From NCBI RefSeq assembly GCF_003576645.1, contig NC_044920.1:17418157-17482156 (forward strand): a DNA stretch of 64,000 bases, read 5' to 3'. Positions within the stretch are counted from its first letter, which is position 1. The number at the start of each line of letters is the position of its first letter. The position numbers and the translations under genes were made by a program. Of this stretch, positions 53,877-64,000 are shown piece by piece. A model generated the notes under the pieces. It was not told where the DNA came from. It searched no databases and saw only the letters and a list, made by a program, of their open reading frames with translations. Source of the stretch: Ipomoea triloba. Taxonomy: Eukaryota; Streptophyta; Magnoliopsida; Solanales; Convolvulaceae.

Positions 53877-55690
53877 CATTTCAAAGTACACAAACCATGT
53901 TTGTACCAGAGTTCTTTAAATTTAGTACCATTTAGAGCCTTTGGTGTTCCTTGTCCAACGATTCCTCTTTTTTCACCGTTTTCAAAACACCATGACGACG
54001 AGGACATGCTCGCAGACATGGAGACTTTTGTTGCCATGCAACGCACCTTGGGTTTTCTTTTGCCCATGCCTCGATCTTTTCTCTTGAGTTGACTTGCAAT
54101 GTTTCCAACTATGCCCTCTTTTGTTTCACCTAAAACGCATCTTATTAATAAACTCGTTAAAATGTCCTGAGTACCTTTTTGCCTTTTGTGAGTTTTTTTT
54201 TCACCCAAGTTGTGGTTGGCTGATTTCCTTATTTGCTGACATAGCCAAAACCTGCTTTATTAGATTGGTTTCCACTTACTCTTAATATGTCATCTAGGTT
54301 TTCAGCACCTGAGTTGAGCATCCTAACTTGCTTTTGCATGTTGTCTAACTCTTTTTGCAAAAAAAACTTTTCATTTGAAGTTTTAAGTTCTAGATCTACC
54401 CAAAGAGTTTCTTTAGTGCATTTCAATTCAGAATTTTCAGTTTCAAGAGATTTAATATTCTTAGTCAAAGTGTGATTCAACTTACTTACCTTGCACCAGT
54501 TTTTGAACATCTCCTCATAGCTTGAGCAAGGTAGTCATCTTCATCTTTAGACATGACTTCCTCTACAATTGCCACATGTTTTGCAATCTCCTTAGTGTAA
54601 TTTGTTGTGCTAAAGGATTTTTAAAATTCAGTGCGATCTTCCAAATCATCTGGATGACAAATACTCTAATAGAGTGCTAAAAAGTTGACAGTTTGTTTTG
54701 TCTTCTCTTCATCTGAATCTTCAATGTCACTCTAAGTGAGATTATTTGATTTCCTCCCTTTATTATTTACACACTCAGGCTGAGTGTGTCCATAACCTCT
54801 ACATTCATTGCATTGAACACCCTTACCTTGTTGTGCTAGTTCCATCTCCTTTGCCATTTGTTTTCATCTTAATTACCTTTCCCTTGGCTTTCTTAAGCAT
54901 TTTGCCAAATTTTTTTGACAACATTATATTTGCCATGATCTCATCTATTTCTGTATATGAGTCAGCTCTTTTAGGTACTGTAGCGCCAAATGCAACTCCT
55001 TTGTTGTTCTTGTTCATGTACTTGTCTTCCGGAAGAGGATCCTCTTCCATTCCCAACTCAAAATTTTCCATTATAGCATCTAAGGTTAGAGTTTTTAGAT
55101 CTGCTGATTGCTTGATAGCAACAGCTTTCATCTTGATCCTCGGGAGTAAGGATCTCAAAACTTTTTGAAGTAGTTTTTCTTCCTCAAATGGTTCACCGAA
55201 GTTTCGTGCACTGTTTGTCAAATTTTTTTTTAATCCTTGCACTGAACTCAGAGATAGACTCAGTTTCTTCCATTCTTAGGCTTCCATAATTGGTCATGAG
55301 CAATTGTAATTTTGAGACTTTGACAGACCATGTACCTTTGTAGTGAGTCATAAGTGCATCCCAAGCAACTTTTGCAATATCTGTGGCTAAAATCAACTTG
55401 AATTGATTTGGTCCAAGAGCACTATGAATAACATTCATGGCCCCTATTGTTTGCTGATGATTTCTTCTTTTCATTTGGTGTCAATTGGTCAAGGAGTTTT
55501 TTCTTCTCTTCATTCTGGACCATCATCATGGGTGGAGTCCAAGCATTTTCAATGACATCCCAACATTATTCCAATCCAGGGATTTGATAAAGGCTTTCAT
55601 CCTAGCCTTATAATAAGCATAGTTGCTTACTCCTTTCAACAATGGTGGTGGTCTTCAAATTGAGGCACTCTTTTCCATTCTACAAAATAA
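53877..55690 (-). pseudogene. Copia-3 gag (broken)
   Basis: On the minus strand from 55690: YYKARMKAFIKSLDW, VIENAWTPPMMM, then IHSALGPNQFKLILA, AWDALMTHYKGT and EFSARIKKKFD (UBN2-type gag), SLLPRIKMKAVAIKQS, a CCHC knuckle (CNECRGYGHTQPEC, ~54770-54815), and a Glu/Lys-rich coiled coil ending SNKAGFGYVSK near 54229, then a tail to 53877. Several frame changes and stops interrupt it (for example near 55630, 55490, 55200, 54520). Style and length suggest a Sirevirus or Tork relative. No pol follows; the gag runs almost directly into the 3' LTR fragment. Confidence 0.8.
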
Positions 55691-55734
55691 CACTCAAGTA
55701 TTCCTAGGATCACGCTAAAAAATTGAGCGATATT

Positions 55735-55746
55735 GCTCTGATACCA
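55735..55746 (-). other. Copia-3 primer-binding site
   Basis: TGGTATCAGAGC on the minus strand, two bases from the LTR end, complementary to initiator Met-tRNA. Confidence 0.9.
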
Positions 55747-55748
55747 AT

Positions 55749-56549
55749 TGAAATTATGTAACGCGGATATATAACACAATATGAAGCACCAAAATAAGTA
55801 CACAACTAAATTTGATAACGCAGTTGGAGAACACTTCTTAATCTGTGGGGTCATGCCCAAAAACTTTTTCACTTAAGATCAACCCGCGATTTTTACAATT
55901 ACAAAGTTCAATGAATTACAAAACTAGGTCTACCACCTATTTAAACATTAACCTCATCAAATAACTCTATTAAAAAGTTTATAAATACAGTTTGAACTAA
56001 TTCTCCCAATTAAACAAACTATAATCAACCTGGATTTTAACACAACTTGTACTAATATAAAGTGGAGCTGACTTCTCTAGGTATTACACCAGTCTTTCCT
56101 TGTTTTGAAGTTTCCTTGCAGCACATTCCAAATAATCACTTGTAACACCTTCTAGAATAATATTACTATTTTTCCTGTTTTGAAAACTTCAATTTCCTTC
56201 CTAACATAGTTCCTTATTTATAGGGTCTTGGACACCTAAAAGTAGGGAAACTAATCCCATGTAATCACCATGTAAATATGGAGTCAATCCCATGTCTTCA
56301 CCACCCTTCACGTAAAGCCTTTGTGAGAAATTTTCTCCACCACACATTATCTTGAGAGATTTTAGGAATCCATTGTCTTTAGCATTTTCTCAATACAGAT
56401 ATAGCTCCCTAGTCTTTCCCATATATTATTTTCAACAAAATAATAATTGAATCAACATATCCAACAATAAAATAACTAAGTACTAAAATAAATTAAACTA
56501 ATATAATTATATTCGTAATTTTACTACTTTAATATATTTTCGTACTAAC
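55749..56549 (-). repeat. Copia-3 5' LTR (~801 bp)
   Basis: Read on +, it starts TGAAATTATG and ends CGTACTAACA, giving TG...CA ends. The inner end abuts the primer site. Flanks do not show an obvious 5-bp duplication with the left LTR fragment. Confidence 0.75.
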
Positions 56550-57030
56550 ACATTTGTTTGTGGTGTGGTTTGCATCTAAGGATGTGCTTTTATCAAGTAT
56601 GTGAATCAACTAGGATTTTTTATCCTTGTTTTCGTTATTGGTGGGGTGGAGAATAATGTTTATTTGTACATTTCAATGTGAATGTGTGCACAATGCAATA
56701 TTCGATTGTGCACATTGCAATGTATAAGTGTGCACAATGTAATATAGAAGTGTGTGCACGATTCTTGTGACATTCAACAGTCCACACTGTGTTATGGGTA
56801 AGCGCACACAATCACCTAGAGTACAACACAACACTCCATTTTGATGTTCTCTACTCCATGTGTTTGTCTAGCTAAATTAAAGTATCAGATATTAACAAAA
56901 CAATTAGATTTTCTTACAATTTCATAATAATAATAGTAATAACATTAGTTTATGCTAACTGCCATGTAGTATGATGGTCGTCCTCGCTTCTCCTTAGGTC
57001 GGTTTGCCCTGATCCATCTCATATATATAT

Positions 57031-57427
57031 TTGAGAACTACTCCACAGGAAAATTTGTGGACAAATCCAAACCGTTGATATGCAAGATCTGATGGATGAG
57101 AAATCAAGTAAAAACTGAGCGAGTTCATTTACATAAATACTACAAATTTTTAAAATGAATAGGGTCATTTTTATAAATATTACAAAGTTTTGTTTATTTT
57201 CAACCGTTAGATCTACTTGATCAATATTGATCTAGTAGACAAATCCAAACCATTCATCTATAAACAAAACTTTGTAATATTTATAAAAAAGACTCAATCA
57301 TTCTAAAAATTTATAATATTTATGAAAATTACGCCACTTAGTTTTTACTTGATTTCTCATCCATCAGATTTTGAAGATCAATGGTTTGGATCTGTCTACA
57401 CGTTCTCACCTGGAAAGTTGTTCTCAT
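57031..57427. mobile_element. TA-flanked foldback element (~397 bp)
   Basis: TTGAGAACTACTCC at the left pairs with GTTGTTCTCAT at the right, and the arms (ATCTGATGGATGAGAAATCA, AGTAAAAACT) match for ~170 bases. An inner pair TACAAAGTTTTGTTTA and its complement surrounds the centre. It sits between TATATA runs. Confidence 0.78.
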
Positions 57428-57431
57428 ATGA

Positions 57432-57434
<3 letters not shown>

Positions 57435-57483
<49 letters not shown>
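57435..57483. repeat. (TA)n microsatellite
   Basis: About 24 TA units between two TA-flanked elements. Confidence 0.97.
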
Positions 57484-57484
<1 letters not shown>

Positions 57485-57487
<3 letters not shown>

Positions 57488-58139
57488 GCACGCTCAGGTG
57501 CGAACCATCGCCCAGGAAGGAAATGAGAACGCTTCGCAACCTTCCACGTGTCTAAATCAACAAAATCAGATGTAATTTTTAAAAAAAAAACGATGCGGTG
57601 ATATTTTTGTAAATAACTCAAACTTTGGTGCAAGTAATTGTGTTATAAGTGCACTTAGTTTCACTTACAAGTGCACATATTTTCATTTACAAGTGCAAGT
57701 AATTCATCTTGTTAACATTCATGCACCTAGGTGCATCCACTTATAACGTGCGACTAGTTATAATATCAGGTGCATTTAGTATTGAGCTCAGCGTACATTT
57801 TACTTTCACCTGTAATACATTTTACTTGCACTTGTGCACTTATTTTCACTTACAAGTGCAAGTAATTTACCTTGTTAACATTCATGCAACTAGGTGCAAG
57901 CTAGGTGTACCTAATTATAACATTAGGTGCACCTAGTTATAACATTAGGTGCAGTTAGTATTGATGCTCAGTGTACAATTTACTTGCACCTGTAATACAT
58001 TTTACTTGCACTTGTGCACCTATTTTCACTTACAAGTGCAAGTAATTTACCTTGTTAATATTCATGCACCTAAGTGTACCTAATTATAACGTTAGGTGCA
58101 ACTACATCTGGACACGTGGGCGGCTGCGAAGCGTTCTCA

Positions 58140-58140
<1 letters not shown>
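57485..58140. mobile_element. TA-flanked element with 15-bp inverted repeats and internal tandem repeats
   Basis: TGAGAACGCTTCGCA (57524-57538) has its exact complement at 58125-58139, and similarity continues inward to CACGTGTC. Inside, three units anchored on CAAGTGCAAGTAATT (57690, 57853, 58033) have a 163-180 base period. Related to 31649-31990. Flanked by TA and CT/TA microsatellites. Confidence 0.7.

Positions 58141-58228
<88 letters not shown>
58141..58228. repeat. Compound (CT)n(TA)n microsatellite
   Basis: About 20 CT units followed by about 24 TA units. Confidence 0.97.
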
Positions 58229-58230
<2 letters not shown>

Positions 58231-58368
58231 TCATGTTCAGGTGTAGCCGCGCCTTCCCGTGCGGTGCATTTCGTATCATTGAGTGGTGTATTTCTTAACA
58301 TTGAGTGGTGTATTTCTTAACATTGAGTGGTGTAAATCGCACGGGAAGGCGCGGCCACATTTGAATAG

Positions 58369-58370
<2 letters not shown>
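58229..58370. mobile_element. TA-flanked MITE (142 bp)
   Basis: The 18-bp inverted repeat GCCGCGCCTTCCCGTGCG (58246-58263) has its exact complement at 58338-58355. Three 22-bp units starting CATTGAGTGGTGTA (58277, 58299, 58321) form the loop. The start GTCATGTTCAGGTGT and end CATTTGAATAGAA match the 33541 family. Confidence 0.8.

Positions 58371-58436
<66 letters not shown>
58371..58436. repeat. (TA)n microsatellite
   Basis: About 32 TA units. Confidence 0.97.
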
Positions 58437-58437
<1 letters not shown>

Positions 58438-59573
58438 ACTTTAATAAGAGCTAATAAAGTTAGGGTTCTAACGGGAAGAAAAATAAATGTTGGTGGTAAT
58501 TATTTATTTAAACGAATGGTTCATATTATTTTGATTTTTGTAATTTTTTATGATTTTCCTTCTTTACCCTCTATTATATTATTTTCTTCCCTTAAATAAC
58601 CCAACATTCCGTTAATATAAACTTTAATAACGGAATATTCCGTTAACTTTTAACTTACTAATTAATTTCTATAAGAAAAGTCTTAGGTTCGAACCCCATC
58701 CCAATCAGTTGGCATAATTGTTAAACATATACTACGAATATGTTAGGGTATATTATTAAAAAGTAAGTACCCCACGCTATTACTTTTATTAAATTAAACA
58801 AATTAGTAATTACACAAAAAAAAAATGCATATGCATTTCTTTCATTTAGAATTTAATATTTACAATACCTTTATTCAAAAAAAATATTCATTATCATCAA
58901 ATTAAAAAAGAGATACAATTTATTAGTTCTATTGTCTTTATTTGGTACAATAAAAATTATTTATTATCAAAAAATTAAAAAAGAGATATAATTTCATTCG
59001 TTATATGTATCTTCTACAATAAAAATTATTCATTATCAAAAAATATAATTAAAAAATAGATAAAATTTTATTGGTTATATTGTCTTTATTATTTTCTACC
59101 ATGCAAAGATTCCTTACCTTCAAATCATATTATCTACTTGTGGAGGATTTGTTGACAAAGAAGACATTCAAATAACCTAATAAATTGAAGCGTGAAACTA
59201 CCCCATAATATTTTTTGGACTACATCACAGTTGTTCACATTAAAAATAAATCGTATTTCTTTATTAATATGATTTAAAATGTATAAATTTTTATTATCAA
59301 AAGTAGTATTTATTTATATACTATCATTTTAGACAAAGTATTTAGACTATCATTTTTACAAAATTACAAATATTTATTTTAGTGACAATTATAATTAACC
59401 TCATTCATATACTTTGAATTATCAATTTAAATAAACAAATTCAATATTCAATTACATATGCATGAACATCGATCTCATATATAATCTTGTAGTGATATAC
59501 TTTGAAGTACATGCATATTTAAAAATAAATATTGAGCATTATCATATTCGCGCAATGCACGTGAAAAAACTAG
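58434..59573 (+). mobile_element. Helitron-like element (copy 2)
   Basis: It starts with TTAATAAGAGCTAATAAAGT, ends CGCGCAATGCACGTGAAAAA then ACTAG, and is followed by T. It aligns with the reverse complement of 40376-41965 through AAGTCTTAGGTTCGAA, GGCATAATTGTTNAACATA and AAGATTCCTTACCTTCAAAT. No coding capacity. The left end is blurred by the TA microsatellite. Confidence 0.75.
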
Positions 59574-59812
59574 TGTATATATATATATATATATATAGTT
59601 GAAACAAAATTATACGACAAAAGTAAATAAGTTAATAACGTTTTTGCTTAAACTACCATAAGCAAGGACGTGAAGCTAGGACATCAAGTTAAGTGAGGAG
59701 TGTTTTCGAATGCAATCAAAATATGGAGACATCTTCTATCCTTACCAAGTTTTAGATAGCTTAAAAGCATACACATACAAAATAAAACAATAAAATTAAA
59801 TAAATCCATAGC

Positions 59813-59820
59813 TATAAATA
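59813..59820 (+). promoter_or_regulatory. TATA box of the small membrane-protein gene
   Basis: TATAAATA 85 bases before ATG 59905, followed by a CA-rich 5'UTR-like leader (TTCACCACCGCAACATTCTC). Confidence 0.75.
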
Positions 59821-59904
59821 GCCATTCAATTCAAAACCCTTTCACCACCGCAACATTCTCGATCAACAAACCAAAAATTTCACAAAAACAATTATCATAA
59901 CAAC

Positions 59905-60293
59905 ATGGCATCCAATTCGAACAACTTCCCAGCGGGCGACAATGACTACGTCATAACATTGTGATTCCGGTGGTGGGGTGCGTTTTGTTCGTCATGGCTG
60001 TGCCGGCGCTCTGCTTCTACATGAAGAAGAGGAACAACAAGAAAAGAAGCGTTCAAGAAATCGACTTCAAACACATCGATGAACATATGAGAATTCAAGA
60101 GGCCATCGTTACGGACAGCCATGGACGGAAAAAGACGGTGGTTTTGTCTATTAATGGTGATGTTCACGTTGATGAAGACATCATAAGGCGAGAGAAAGAG
60201 TTTAATGTTGGTACATCTGAGGTTGGTAGCGGTGATCTTAAAGCAGGGCAACATTCTTCTAGTGGCGACGTAGCCAAGCTTGAAAAGTCTTGA
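59905..60293 (+). pseudogene. Small single-pass membrane protein gene with one apparent frameshift
   Basis: ATG 59905 opens MASNSNNFPAGDNDYVIT and meets TGA at 59961-59963. Lacking one base near 59950-59957, the frame continues as IVIPVVGCVLFVMAVPALCF (a membrane span), a basic stop-transfer KKRNNKKR, and a soluble tail of ~85 residues with EIDFKHIDEHMRIQEAIV and GRKKTVVLSINGDVHVDEDI. The tail resembles a plant-specific family of uncharacterised short membrane proteins; I know no function. The TATA box, leader, single exon and preserved tail suggest a real gene of ~128 codons. The lesion could be a sequencing error or a young null allele. Without it, translation from the internal ATG 59994 would lose half of the membrane span. 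Confidence 0.65.
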
Positions 60294-60750
60294 TTTTAAT
60301 TGGAGTTTGGATTTGGGAGAATAAATTGGTGTAATTAAATTATAATAAATTGAAAACATCGCCTTGGGTAATATATATGATCTCTTGTACCTACTAACTT
60401 GCCATGACTTTGCGAATGATTATTTATGAATTGTACGTACCTAAAAATCAATTAATATAATATATAAGTATTCTATCACTATCATCATATCACTCTCGAT
60501 TATAGGGAAGTTAGAGGAGATGGCCTGGTCTACTACTAGAAGATATATGAAAAGAGTTAAAGAAAGGGCAAGAACTTATGAACAAGGTAAACGCAGATCT
60601 ACCACCATAAGTTCTGCCCAAGCAAATTTTTCCTCCCCAAGCAAGCTTTTCCTCCCCACATAGAACGAAGTTCTGCCCAAGCAAGCTTTTCTTCCCCACA
60701 TACAAGAGAAGATAGATGTTGAGTATGTGAGAATAAATTTTAGGATGCAA
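60294..60750. other. 3' flank of the membrane-protein gene
   Basis: AATAAATTGG (~60320) and ATAATAAATTG (~60343) are possible poly(A) signals. The rest is spacer with a small duplication (CCCAAGCAAGCTTTTCNTCC-like, ~60637 and ~60676). Confidence 0.5.
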
Positions 60751-61760
60751 CACTATAAGAAAAATGCACATTGACAACGGTTTTTAACCGTTATCTATTA
60801 GGTAAAAGTTTTGTTGTTGAAACTAGTGTTATTGTAAGTCATGCTCACAGACAACGATTTTTAATCATTGTCTTATATATCAGAGGCAGTAGTTAAAAAT
60901 CGTTGTGTATTGAGTGTTATTGAAACCAATGTTGTTGAAAGTCTTGAAAGTCACCCGCACAGACAACGGTTTTTAACCGTTGTCTTCTATATGAAAGACA
61001 ACAGTCAAAAATCGTTGTCTATTGAAATGTTGTTGAAGCTAGTGTTGTTTTAAGTCAAACTCAAAACAATGGTTTTTTACCGTTGTCTTATATATCAAAG
61101 ACAACGGTTTTAAAAACAGTTGTCTATTAAGTACAGTGTTGTTGAAGATGGTTTGGTTGTAAGTCATCACCATAAGACAAACGGTTTTATATATCAAAGA
61201 CAACGGTTTTTAAAATCATTGTCTATTAAGTGTTATTCAAGACAGTGTTGTTGTAAGTCACGCTCAAACACAACAGTTAATAACTGTTGTCTTATATATC
61301 AAAGCTAAGACAACTGTTTTAATAACTGTTATCTTTATTCATAACGACAACGATAATCTATTTTGATTTTAAGCATAATACGCAATAATAACAGTTTATT
61401 CAAACACAATAAATACAAAAACAAAGAGCTTTGATTTATGGTTTTAGTTAAAACATATATAGACGTCGGTTCACTAACTGATGTCTAAAGTACCATAATT
61501 ACGTCGGTTATACACAAACTGACGTAAATTAACTTTTTAAATAATAAATACATTCGATTTCAATTTTATGAAAGAACCGACGTTGGTTCTCTATTAAAAC
61601 GACGTCTTATGTTTATTTTAAAAAAAATGATGTTGGTCCGTAATTCGAACCGACGTCGTTTAATTTATAAAATTAAATTTAATAACAATAGACATTGGTA
61701 CTTTGATATGATAGAACCGACATCTATTGTTTAAAAAATAGTTTAATATTTTAAATTAAA
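60751..61760 (+). mobile_element. CACTA element end with subterminal repeat array
   Basis: Starts CACTATAAGAAAAATGCACA. GACAACGGTTTTTAACCGTT and variants recur near 60773, 60960, 61085 and 61195, with inverted partners; from ~61460 a second motif set (ACGTCGGTT / AACCGACGT) takes over. Such arrays bind CACTA transposase. No transposase gene or right terminus lies before other elements begin, so it is truncated or rearranged. Confidence 0.78.
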
Positions 61761-62185
61761 TTTAATAAAAATAGATTGAAAAATATTTTTATTAGACTTA
61801 AAGGTAAAAAAAAATTATATTTATTCCATTTAAACCAAACATATTTAAAAATATTTTAAATATAAGATCTAAAAATCACTCAAAATTAAACTTGTGTGAA
61901 TTTTATAATATTAATCTAAAAAATAAATTTTAAAAATAAGTATTAGTAAACATGTGTTCTAAACAGAAAACAAAGAATTAAAACTGAAAAATTAAAAAAC
62001 AGAACGATAATAGTTTACGTTAGTAAACCGGCCGTTAGATTTCATTGTTAGTTATTTCATGATTCATTATTTTATTGGCCTGGTATGATTTTGAAATCAG
62101 ATGTTAGTACTAACATTGGAACAATATGTGGAAAAGACAATGTAACTACTTCGTGATCAACAGCAGCCTGGTAGTGGATCCCTAT
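61760..62185. other. AT-rich spacer
   Basis: No feature supported. Confidence 0.6.
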
Positions 62186-62195
62186 TTTTAAGAAC

Positions 62196-62732
62196 GAGTT
62201 AATATCCAATATAGTCATCGATTATAGTGATTTTATTCAATTTAGTCATAAATGACTTTTTGTGCTTAATTTAGTACTCGACTTGATGTTTTACACAATT
62301 TAGTCATTTGTTAGAAATTCTGTTAATTAATTGTTAAAAATAGGGTCATAATGGTAATTTCCCATCCTTCATCCCATTTGGGGTGATTCTTTCTTCTTCT
62401 CTTTAATAAGATCGACGTAGAAATATAAATTTTTGTACCAAATCAACATCAAGCCTAAATAAATAAACACAAAGTAAATAAATATTTGGGTACAAAAATT
62501 TACATTTATGCGTGGATCTTAATAAGGGAAAGAACAAGGATCATCCCAAATGGGATGAAAGATGATTAATTACCTTAAGATCCTATTTCTAACCGTTTAC
62601 TAGTAGAATTTTTAGCAAATGACTAAATTGGGTAAAACCATCAAAATCGAGGACTAAATTAAGCAAAAAAAGTCATTTAGGACTAAATTGAATAAAATCA
62701 CTATAGTCAATGACTATATTGGATATTAACTC
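62196..62732. mobile_element. Mutator-like foldback MITE (537 bp)
   Basis: Ends GAGTTAATATCCAATATAGT and complement; the arms match for ~250 bases with few changes. Flanks TTTTAAGAAC (62186-62195) and TTTCAAGAAC (62733-62742) differ at one base, a 10-bp duplication of Mutator type. Confidence 0.9.
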
Positions 62733-62927
62733 TTTCAAGAACAATGTCGTCTTACAGATAAGTTACTCTTTTTTTTTATGTGGGTCCCAATACAAATATC
62801 TATGATTTTATGTGTGGAAATAAAAGTCGAAAGTAGAAAATGAGAATACAAATAATATTTTCCTTTGTTGTTATACTTAATTATATAATATAGTTAAAGT
62901 TGATAATCTCTATGGTATTTGCAAATA

Positions 62928-63864
62928 GAGTTAATACCACAAATGGTCCTCTGACTATTGGGCTAGTACTCATTTTAGTCATCGACTTTCAATTCGACCA
63001 CAAATGGCCCGCTGACTTTATTTTTTACCACAAATAGTCCTCTATTAACATTTCTGTTAAATAAGTGTTAAATCTAGGGTAATATCGTCAAATTGATTAA
63101 TATTATTATGATTACTTCTTTTTTATAATTATATGACAACATAATTAATTTCAAACATTAAGCTAATAAATATAACTTAATAAGAATCCATGATTAAATA
63201 AATGAACAAATTAAATATATAAATGAACAAAATGATGGAAGCAAGGTTTTTGGAAAAAAATTCTTTCTTTTGTACATGACAAATTATATAAATGACGTGA
63301 CAAATTATATAAATGAACAAATTAAATAAAAATCCATGATTAATGTTTGCAATTTGTAATTGATTAATTATATTAATTCAACTGTGGATGCCTTCAGTTA
63401 TGTCCCAAACAAAATGTTTGATCGATTAATGAAGAGTGAAAACTATTAATCGGCCATGTATGAACAACCATGAAAATGATGGAAGCAAGGTTTTTGAAAA
63501 AAAATTCTTTCTTTTTAATATGTTGGTTAAATTAAAACAGATAGCTTTAATATTAAATCGTCATTTGTACGCATAATTACTAGATATAAGGTGTATTATC
63601 TTTTTATTTAGGAATATTTATATTTGTTAATTGTTTCAATTATGCTTGTTGGTGAAAAATTCTAAACATTTTTATTTTATGACAATTATATATATCAATT
63701 TGACGATAATACCCCTAGATTTAACACCTATTTAACAGAAAATTTAATGGAGGATTATTTGTTGTCAAAAATGAAAGTCAGAGGACAATTTGTGGTCGTA
63801 TTGAAAGTCAAGGACTAAAATGAGTACTACCCAATAGTCAGAGGACCATTTGTGGTATTAACTC
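62928..63864. mobile_element. Mutator-like MITE (937 bp)
   Basis: Ends GAGTTAATACCACAAATGGT and complement, with arms continuing ~150 bases, flanked by the exact 9-bp duplication TTGCAAATA (62919-62927, 63865-63873). The middle holds two copies of GATGGAAGCAAGGTTTTT (~63235, ~63478) and no coding sequence. Confidence 0.93.
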
Positions 63865-63878
63865 TTGCAAATATATAT

Positions 63879-64000
63879 GAGTGAATTCCCTTTTTTGTCC
63901 TACCTTTATTAGGGTATTTCCATTTTTAATTCACTATAATTAATTTTTGTCACATTGTAAACACTCTTTTTCACCAGGTCACTTTTTGTCCTCCATCATT
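63879..64000. mobile_element. Left end of a fourth GAGTTAAT-type MITE, cut by the window edge
   Basis: GAGTGAATTCCCTTTTTTGT followed by CCTACC closely resembles the terminus of the copy at 45628. It starts 15 bases after the previous element ends. Confidence 0.6.

Noticed and set aside
53876..54208. Independent small gene on the minus strand
   Set aside because: It is in order with the gag fragments of Copia-3 and reads as the decayed gag tail.
57322..58320. Short ORFs of Tyr-Ile and Leu-Ser repeats
   Set aside because: They are translations of TA and CT microsatellites.
60961..61320. CRISPR array from regularly spaced GACAACGG repeats
   Set aside because: Plant DNA; repeats are variable, inverted, and form the subterminal region of a CACTA element.

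Overview
The window is nuclear DNA of a flowering plant, most likely a dicot. Evidence: spliced genes with GT/AG introns and TATA boxes, AT-rich spacers, and only plant transposon lineages (Sirevirus-like and Ale-like Ty1/copia, Athila-like Ty3/gypsy, CACTA, hAT, Mutator-like MITEs, Helitrons). I cannot name the species. The sequence is draft quality: there is an 843-base N run, and two single-N joins each sit between near-identical direct repeats, which look like unmerged contig overlaps.

Layout. 1-13436: a nearly complete, young-looking large copia element. The tail of its 5' LTR is followed by a Met-tRNA primer site, gag, pol, then two extra ORFs each with its own TATA box (one of 1205 codons), and a 3' LTR broken by the N run. 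13437-16659: a dead hAT transposase gene present twice because of the assembly join. 16795-18239: a 5'-truncated LINE with target duplications and a hAT MITE nested in its RNase H region. 18425-22840: a small, decayed copia element with ~110-bp LTRs and a 5-bp target duplication. 22846-25463: AT-rich spacer with diverged repeats. 25467-29641: a CACTA element with 31-bp inverted ends whose TnpD-like and TnpA-like genes appear joined by an internal deletion.

29645-42722: mostly transposon debris. It holds SINE-like fragments, microsatellite-flanked MITEs, an Athila LTR plus gag head on the minus strand beside an Athila integrase tail on the plus strand, a retroposon with 21-bp target duplications, a 1-kb hAT MITE, a foldback MITE and Helitron remnants. 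42883-46396 (minus): the clearest host gene, a three-exon bHLH transcription factor of the SPEECHLESS/MUTE/FAMA-related subgroup with an ACT-like C terminus and an unusual basic region. Both its introns carry Mutator-like MITEs. 46400-53560: AT-rich spacer with a long foldback, CACTA end fragments and one possible exon of an unidentified gene. 53569-56549 (minus): a gutted copia element (LTR, PBS, gag). 57031-58436: elements inserted in TA microsatellites. 58434-59573: a Helitron related to the one at 40376. 59813-60293: a small host gene for a single-pass membrane protein, carrying one apparent frameshift. 60751-61760: a CACTA end. 62196 to the window end: a cluster of MITEs with GAGTTAAT termini and 9-10 bp target duplications.

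The window contains two credible host genes and a dense layer of nested transposons. The most interesting unexplained structure is inside the first copia element: the 7-mer TCGAGAG recurs about 27 times over gag, pol, the spacer, the accessory ORF and the LTR, in all three reading frames, together with internal promoters and tandem hairpins.
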